Source: Prorocentrum cordatum
Taxonomy: Eukaryota; Sar; Dinophyceae; Prorocentrales; Prorocentraceae
NCBI GenBank assembly: GCA_963575745.1
Contig: CAUYUJ010020264.1
Location: forward strand, 60,001-92,500
Length of the DNA: 32,500 nt
Direction of reading: 5' to 3'
Shown here in pieces: positions 26,510 through 32,500 of the stretch. A program made the position numbers and the translations under genes. Positions within the stretch are counted from its first letter, which is position 1. Every line of letters starts with the position of its first letter. Under the pieces are notes generated by a model that did not search any database, was not told the origin of the DNA, and saw only the letters and a list, made by a program, of their open reading frames with translations.

Positions 26510-27055
26510 AGTCACGAACAGAGGGAGGTCTCCGGGGGGAGGGCCTCCAGGGGCTCTCGGAGGTCCATGGAGGCCCCCAGAGATGGACGAGGGCCAGTCG
26601 AGACAGCGTCCCCCCCCCCCCCCGGCGTGTTTCTGCCTGTCGGGCCCCGCCGCCGCCGGCCCGCTGACGCAGCAGCCGCCGCGGGCTCGCTGGCGGGGCT
26701 GGCCGCGCCGCTCGCTCGGGGAGCGATCCGTCCCCCTCTGAGCCGCTCGCTCCGTCCGCTCCCCTTTCGGCCGCGCCCTCCTCCTGCTCCCCCTCATGCA
26801 TGGTGGCACAAACGGCATCCCCGTTCAGGCACGATCCATGGCCAGCACAGACGTCCCCTGCCTAGCCACCGACGCAAACAGCGCTGCTGCCTGTCAGGGG
26901 CTCCTGGAGGCTGCTCGGCGCCACGGCTGGAGCCGAGTCGATCGACGGGTCATCGGAGGGGCCCCAAGAGGGCCGGATCTCTTGAGGGGACTGGAGCCGG
27001 GGCGGGGGGGGCGCCGCCGTCGTCTCCACGGGGCCCTCCTCTGGTAGAGGTCTCC

Positions 27056-27165
27056 GCTGGGGGAGGGGGAGGAGGAGGAGGAGGAGGAGGAGGAGGAGGA
27101 GCGAGGAGGAGGAGCGAGGAGGAGGAGGAGGAGGAGGAGGAGGAGGAGGAGGAAAAGGGGGAGGA
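27056..27165 (+). repeat. (GGA)n tract
   Basis: GGA units with two GCGAGGA interruptions. 26510-27055 before it is GC-rich, non-repetitive and without a recognised gene. Confidence 0.95.
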
Positions 27166-27299
27166 GGAGCAGCCTTCCGTCCAAGGTCCTCTCTTCGCAA
27201 GTCTGCGCGAGTTCGTGCCAGCACTGGGCGCCGGCAGTAAACCGTCAACCAAAGTTACCACCAGGGGGACACGTAGAGCTTCTGCCTGAGCACAGAAAC

Positions 27300-28000
27300 C
27301 TCTACAATACAGCGCTGATTCGGAACATCGAGACTGTAGGCTATCGCGTCCGAGGCTGCCGAATCAGTAACTGCAAGCGAGAGCCTCGCAGCTGCTCTGA
27401 ATCTCGGAAGTTAGCAGAAATACCGCGCGACGCAGCAGAACGGTAGCAGAGCGAGATTAGTTGTTCGAGCATTGCTCTGGTAGCAAACCGAGCTGAAGTA
27501 TTTAGGAGTAACAGATAAAAGTTATTGAATTTGCCTGCGTGCTGAAACAAGCAGGGCCTTGCATTCCTTCAAAATTTGAAGATTCAGGCTAAAAGCGTTT
27601 CGACACAACGAAAGTCGTTGCAGAGTGGAATTTGTTTTCGCCCATAGCTTCAGTATGCAAACGAGCTCAGCTCTCTGGAAGTCGGAGCGAGCAGCTATCG
27701 GGCGTCACAACAGGCTCGTAATAACAGAGATCTGAACTCGCATTGGATCTCGAGATTTTCGGAATCGAAAAATTCACAAATATTGTTGTATGAAGCTAGT
27801 TTTTTTCGAATACAACTCGAGTTGCAAACCAAGTTCAGCTCTCTAGAAACTGTTTATAGATGCCTTCGAGGCTGCTGAAACGTTTCATGTAACCGAGAGG
27901 TCTGTAGCTGCTCGAATTCTCGAGATCATCTCAACCAACAAAACGCGCGCACCAAAATATGGTCTCAGGGCGAGTTGCCGCCCTATCTGTTTTCCCCCTT
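27300..28000 (+). repeat. Diverged tandem repeat, period about 170 bp, AT-richer
   Basis: The anchor GCAAACC/GAGCTCAGCTCTCT occurs at 27483, 27657 and 27824, spaced 174 and 167 bases. A second landmark, CGAGGCTGCCGAATC or CGAGGCTGCTGAAAC, occurs at 27351 and 27866, with a weaker version near 27520. ATCTCGGAA or TCTCGAGAT follows it. I count about four monomers, each heavily diverged. Base composition is clearly AT-richer than in the rest of the window. No gene was seen in it. Confidence 0.55.
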
Positions 28001-28104
28001 CAAAATATTCCGATCGACCTGGGATCAAGATGGCGAACAGGAATAAGATCGAAGTGTACCCGAAAAATAACCTGCCCGAAATGAATGGTTACAAATCTTC
28101 CCGA

Positions 28105-28341
28105 CTATTCGTCAATTCGGCAAATGTTGCTAATTTGTGCGTCGATTTTCTTTGGCCAACTAGCCCATAAGTGATCCCGCATTGCTCTTAAGCTTCGCCG
28201 CTCCGCTCCCTGGGAAGCTCTACGAATCATTTCTCGTGTCTCTGCTGGGAGCGCCACCTCGGGAGACGAGCGCTCCATGATCCCGTCCCTATACGTATAA
28301 CGGGGGACCGGGTCCGGGGGCCGGGGGCGCCTCGACCGCAA
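28105..28341 (-). other. Unidentified open frame, 78 codons
   Basis: The - strand frame includes ALPAETREMIRRASQGAERR and LRAMRDHLWASWPKKIDAQI, and ends CRIDE before a stop. Unlike most frames in the window it is not low complexity and has balanced residues. I do not recognise a family. It could be an exon, a piece of the nearby - strand LINE, or chance. Confidence 0.2.
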
Positions 28342-28379
28342 ATGTGGGACCCAGGCGTCATTTTCCTTGTGTTTTTTAT

Positions 28380-30290
28380 AGGGTTTCGGCGACCCGGGGC
28401 CAACAGGGCCCCAAGAGGCTGCATGGAGACCCCAGGAGGCCGCAGCGATGGCTCCAGACGCCTTTCAAGACGACTCCCATGACGCCAAGAAGGCCCCCGA
28501 AGGCTCCGAAGACGCCCCAAGAGGGACCCCGAGAGAGTCCCAATAAGCAAACATAGTCGATTTCCAATGGGATCACTGATACTTTTGGCGTGTTCGCCTT
28601 TTGGGCTTCCACTGCGTCCAAGACGGCCCAAGAGGCCCCCAAGACTGCCCCACAGGTTCCCAAGAGGGCTCCAAGACGACCCCAAGAGGGTCCCAAGACG
28701 GCCCGAGAAGCTCCCAAGACAGCCCAAGAGAGCCCCAGGACGAGCCCCAAAGGAGTCCCAGAGGTGCACAAACATATTGAAATTCGGAGCTTTCGGCCCC
28801 AGAGGCTCCCAGGAGGCCCCGAGAGGTCCCCAGGAGGCCCCAAGAGGCCCCCCAGAGGCCCCAAGAGGCCCCCAAAGAGACACCCCAATAGAGCCCCAAA
28901 TAAGCAAACATCGTCGATTTCTTTTTGGAAAACTGATGTTTTTGGCGTGTTCGCCTTTTTGGCTTCCACTGCGTCCAAGACGGCCAAGAGGCACCCAAGA
29001 CGGTCGAGGATGCCTCCAAGAGGGCTCCAAGACGGCCCACGAGGGGGCCAAGACGGTCCACGAGACGCCTGAACCGCCCAAAAACGCCCCCCAGGAGCCC
29101 AAGAGGCCTTTCCGGAGAGCCTCCACAGCGCCCCAGGAGGGCCCAAGACGCCTCCCAGGAGCCCCCAGAATGCGAAAGGATGGTCCAAGATGCTTCCAAG
29201 CAGCCCAAGAGAGCCTTCCGACGGCTCTCGAGGCTCCCAGGTGGCCTCCAAGAGACCCCAGGAGGTCCGAGAGGCGTCCCGGGACGGCCCGAAGAGGCCA
29301 AAATCGTTGATTGTCATGTGTTTTTTCAATGTTTTTGGTTTCTCGCGCTTTCGAGCTTCCAATGGTCCAAGAGCGCCGAAGAAGCTCCCAAGACCGCCCC
29401 AAGACCACCCAAAAGACCCTCAGGACGGCAAAAAGACAAGGCTCCAAGACTGCCGAAGAGGCGCCCAGGCCCAGGGCAGCCCCAGACCACCCCAGAACAG
29501 GGGGCCCACGAGCGGGAGCAGGAGGCTTCCAGAGACCTCCGAGAGGCCTTTGGGACCCCCCAGAGGCCCCCAACACACCTCCGATCCTTGAGAGGCCCCA
29601 AAAAGACCCCGACGAGGCTCCGAGAACAGACCAAGAGAGCTGCGAGAGCCGTCCCGAGAGAGCCCAACAAGGGTCAAATCGTTGATTTCCATTGTTTTTC
29701 TATTGTTTTTCGCCTGTTCACGTTTTCCCGCATCCAACCCTCGAAGATCGATGATTTTTTTCGGGAAAAAAAGAGTTCCCATAATTCCTTTTGTTTCAAA
29801 GTGGGACTCCGACTCGGAGATCCCACACATCCCCTGACATCTGGCCGGTACCGCGCCTCTCGGCTTCCCGGGGGGCCCCCAAGACGCCCAAGGACAGCCC
29901 AAGACGACCCCAAGGAGCCCCCAGAACGTAAAGAACGGCCCAACAAGCTCCCGCGCAGCCCGAGACACCCTTCCGACGGTTCTCCAGGCCTCCAGGAGGC
30001 CTCCAGAACCCCCAGGGGGTCAGGAAGATCCCACACCCCTGAGGGGCCCGGCTAACAAAACCCGCGAGGCACAAAAAACAACGCCGACCAGCGCCGAGGA
30101 ACTGGAAAAACATGGGAATCCCACAATTCCTTATTTTTGTTCAAGTTTGGCCCCCAGTCTACTCTTGCGCAACAGACCACAATTCAGACCCCCTCACATC
30201 CCAAAAAAACAGGAAGCTTTCGAGGGCCCCAAATCGTTGAATACCTAAAGGGGATTAATGATTTCTGCGTTTCCGCACTTCCCCTTCTAT
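28380..30290 (+). repeat. CCAAGAGG-rich higher-order repeat array
   Basis: Short units of CCCCAAGAGGCCC and CCAAGACGGCCC fill the region. They are broken by AT-rich spacers at about 28547, 28904, 29300, 29675 and 30228. Spacers 1 and 2 share GCAAACAT, GTCGATTT, TTTTGGCGTGTTCGCC and GGCTTCCACTGCGTCCAAGA; spacers 3, 4 and 5 share AAATCGTTGA. Periods are about 357, 396, 375 and 553 bases. Long frames on both strands (up to 449 codons) come from the short unit. Confidence 0.8.
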
Positions 30291-31510
30291 ACGATCCCGA
30301 GGCTTGCGCAGGGCCTCCAAGGGAGTCCTTGGACGCAAGAAGCGACCAACATGAGATTACATGAGTTGGCCGATCAAGCATAGCCAGAACTTGAGCGCGC
30401 GCGAAGCGCGCGCGATGGTTCCAGTAACATAAATGAAGAACTGCGCGAGTTCTTGAAACTGGCAGGAGTCCAGCGCGCACGACAGCTCGACGAGGTGGAG
30501 TTGCCGCAACGCTTTGGCGACATACGCACCACCCCCAAACAAGTGACGAGCCCACCTCGCCGCCACCAGGCAAACCACAGCAAGTGGCCCGAGTCGCGTC
30601 CTGAGGCTGGGCGGCGCCACCTGACAGGGACCAGGGCAGTCTCCAGAACGCCTGACCTGCCGAAGAAGTTGTCCCTGTCGGTGCCGACCTCGTCATACCG
30701 GTCCAGCTACTCCTGATCGATCGCATCGAGGGCGCAGTCCCGTGCGGCAGCCAGCTGCTCCACGGAACTGACTGCTCGGACCTTGGCCATCGGCTCGGCC
30801 CAGTCCCGACGCCGCGGGCGCACCCCACCGGAGGCACAGCAGGAGTTGGCCGCGGAGCTAGCGGCGCTCTGACCCGCTAGTCCAGGTCCTTGGCGCCGCC
30901 ACGGGGAGGAGCACTGGCAGGTGAGGCGCCGTGGTGACCGCCTCGTGCACCTGCGGCTCGCGAGTCCTGGTGGCCAGGCTGGACGCGACGAGGAAGAAGT
31001 CCACGACCGAGGCGCCCTCCACCGAAGCCCGGCAGGTACTATAGCCCGAGGGGCCGCCCACAGGCCACTGGCGCCGTGGATCCAATACGCGGGGATCTGC
31101 TCAACCGTCATGCTGAAGCCCCTGCCCACGACCCAGTCGTAACCAGCGGTTGCCAGCCGCGCCAGGCATCGAATCATGGTCTGCATGATGGCTGGGTTCT
31201 GCTCATTTATGCCCACGCTGTTGACCAGGTATACCGACGGCATGACGAGCCCGCTTCCGTTGCCCCAGTGGACATGGGCGGCTGACAAGCGGCCCTCGAC
31301 GAGGAGGGGCGTCGCCAAGAAAGGCGGGGCCGTGACCATGATCGACGTTTTGGCCATCACGGCTACCCCGCCAAACTCTCGGCAGCCACGAGGCTCGGCA
31401 CAGCAGGCGCTCAGCTGCAAGCATGCCCGTAGTCCAGCAGTTCGGCTTGCACGCTGGCCAGCTTCGCGTCGTCGCGAATGCGGTTCTCTTGGAGCAGGAT
31501 GACACGGCCC
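30250..31510 (-). mobile_element. Decayed LINE: APE-type endonuclease
   Basis: Read on the - strand from 31507 down: VILLQENRIRDDAKLASVQ (the L-Q-E-x-R-I start of an endonuclease/exonuclease/phosphatase domain), then a stop and frameshift near 31410. Next, in another frame, come GGVAVMAKTS, GRLSAAHVHWGNG, PSVYLVNSVG and DWVVGRGFSMTVEQI. The last stands where the family has G-D-F-N, here decayed to G-R-G-F-S. A second frameshift near 31060 leads to STCRASVEGASVVDFFLVAS and TTAPHLPVLLPV, the late Asp and His motifs. Further down, ALDAIDQE, a stop, then LDRYDEVGTDRDNFFGRSGV looks like the linker before the reverse transcriptase. Three breaks and a lost catalytic Asp mean it is inactive. Its lower-coordinate end is not clear. 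Confidence 0.75.
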
Positions 31511-32097
31511 CGTAGCAGCGCCGCCGCCCTTGGGCTGGCTCGTCAGCGTCTCGAGGCTCTGGGTGATCGAACCCCAGAACGTAACGTTCATAGTCGTGAT
31601 GGTGCCTTTCGTCATGATGACAGAGCCGCTGACCAGACAGGCCCCCTCTTCAACAGGGTGAGGAGCCACGCTGGGCGAGAGCGCAGCTGCTCGCGCCCGC
31701 GCCTTCTCCTCGCCATCGTCGGGGAGGTGATGGGCCTCCGTGACACCCTGCAGCTCCTCGCAGGAGGCCGTGGCAGGGCCCCACTGGGCCGGCCGGCCAC
31801 CGCTATCCTTGCCGCCTCCGCCTTCCTCTGCAGCCCCCCTCCGCGGCCGCGTTGGCAGCGCCGGCGACGGGAGCGCCGGGAGCGGCAGCAGCAGCAGCCT
31901 CAGCCACCCGAGCATGCCTGCGCGCGACCGGCTCGGAGACGTGCCCGCCGAGGGCGGCCCCGCCGTGCGCTGCTGCCGCCCGCCGTCGGGGCGGGCAAAG
32001 CGGCTGCTTGCCGACGACCTCGGCGAGCCCGCCGCGATGGTGAGCCCCAGGGCAGCCACGGTGTCGTCGCCAGGATGGAGCTTGACGCGCACCTCCC

Positions 32098-32182
32098 TCA
32101 CCGCCTCCGCCTCCTCCTCCTCCTCCTCCTCCTCCTCCTTCTCCTCCTCCTCCTCCTCCTCCTCCTCCTCCTCCTCCTTGCT
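32098..32182 (+). repeat. (TCC)n tract
   Basis: About 27 TCC units ending CTCCTTGCTCCTTGCTCC. 31520-32095 between it and the LINE endonuclease is GC-rich; its - strand frame runs on from the LINE region and may be a decayed N-terminal part, but I see no motif. Confidence 0.95.
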
Positions 32183-32349
32183 CCTTGCTCCTCGAGCAGC
32201 TGCAGGTCCGCCCGCGGCGCCCGACCTCGGCCAATCGAGGCCTCGCCGCCCCCCCCCCTCGTCGAGGTCCGTGGAGGCCGCGGCGGCACCCTTCTCGGCG
32301 CCGACGTCCTGGTGGCCGCGCTTGAGCCTCGCGCTCGTCTCCCTGCGAG

Positions 32350-32430
32350 CCGCGGCGAGCTGCAGCCAGGCGGGCTTGTCTCCCTCTGTCGCGGCCAGCT
32401 GCAGCCAGGCGGGCTTGTCTCCCTCTGTTC
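32350..32430 (+). repeat. 42-bp tandem duplication
   Basis: AGCTGCAGCCAGGCGGGCTT then GTCTCCCTCTG occurs at 32350 and again at 32392. On the - strand it would read RQARLAAA twice. Confidence 0.85.
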
Positions 32431-32500
32431 GGGGGAGCGTAAGACCCGGGTTTGCCGGGACTCGGGTTCGCCATCGTTTTTTGACGACCGCGCCTCGGAT

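Noticed and set aside
28227-29576. 449-codon - strand open frame
   Set aside because: It is made of the CCAAGAGG short unit and shifts between SWGLLG-like repeats; overlapping frames on both strands look alike. No conserved motif.
30707-32101. 464-codon - strand open frame as one gene
   Set aside because: Only its middle matches an endonuclease domain; the start and end of that domain lie in other frames, so it is a broken LINE plus chance open sequence.

Overview
The window is nuclear DNA of a GC-rich eukaryote, almost certainly a dinoflagellate. Three independent things point there. A 22-nt tract at 7537-7558 matches the conserved dinoflagellate spliced leader at 19 of 22 positions. The one multi-exon gene uses GC and GA splice donors as well as GT, with a G opening every downstream exon. 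The rest is tiny exons in kilobase introns filled with decayed LINEs, foldback elements and microsatellites. I cannot name the species.

Two protein genes can be identified. The first is a six-exon + strand gene for mitochondrial ribosomal protein uL29m (MRPL47), assembled by eye from 1746-1897, 9248-9280, 12875-12956, 20536-20616, 23638-23678 and 24646-24715. The reading frame is kept across every junction and gives 152 residues and a stop, that is 459 coding bases in 23 kb. Exons 3-5 carry the family core; exons 1, 2 and 6 are less certain. The second is a single-exon gene for a BET1-type Qc-SNARE (7598-8074, +), lying inside the proposed intron 1. It is preceded by the relict spliced leader and bracketed by imperfect 15-bp direct repeats, so it is a reverse-transcribed, trans-spliced mRNA put back into the genome.

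Layout: 1-1745, purine tracts and no recognised gene; 1746-1897, uL29m exon 1; 1898-9247, intron 1 with short inverted-repeat elements, a 7-bp minisatellite and the BET1 retrogene; exon 2, a 33-nt microexon lying between long (TCC)n and (GGA)n tracts; 9281-12874, intron 2 with the RNase H end of a dead LINE; 12957-20535, intron 3 with several foldback elements and nested insertions; 20617-23637 and 23679-24645, introns 4 and 5; 24716-32500, beyond the gene, with purine tracts, a nested inverted-repeat element, an AT-richer tandem repeat of about 170 bp, a roughly 2-kb CCAAGAGG-rich higher-order array and, on the - strand, a decayed LINE endonuclease.

The two genes have no functional link (mitochondrial translation and ER-Golgi membrane fusion). 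Their nesting is best explained by insertion. LINE remnants in the same locus show that the kind of machinery able to make such a retrogene has been active here. No tRNA, rRNA or CRISPR array was seen.
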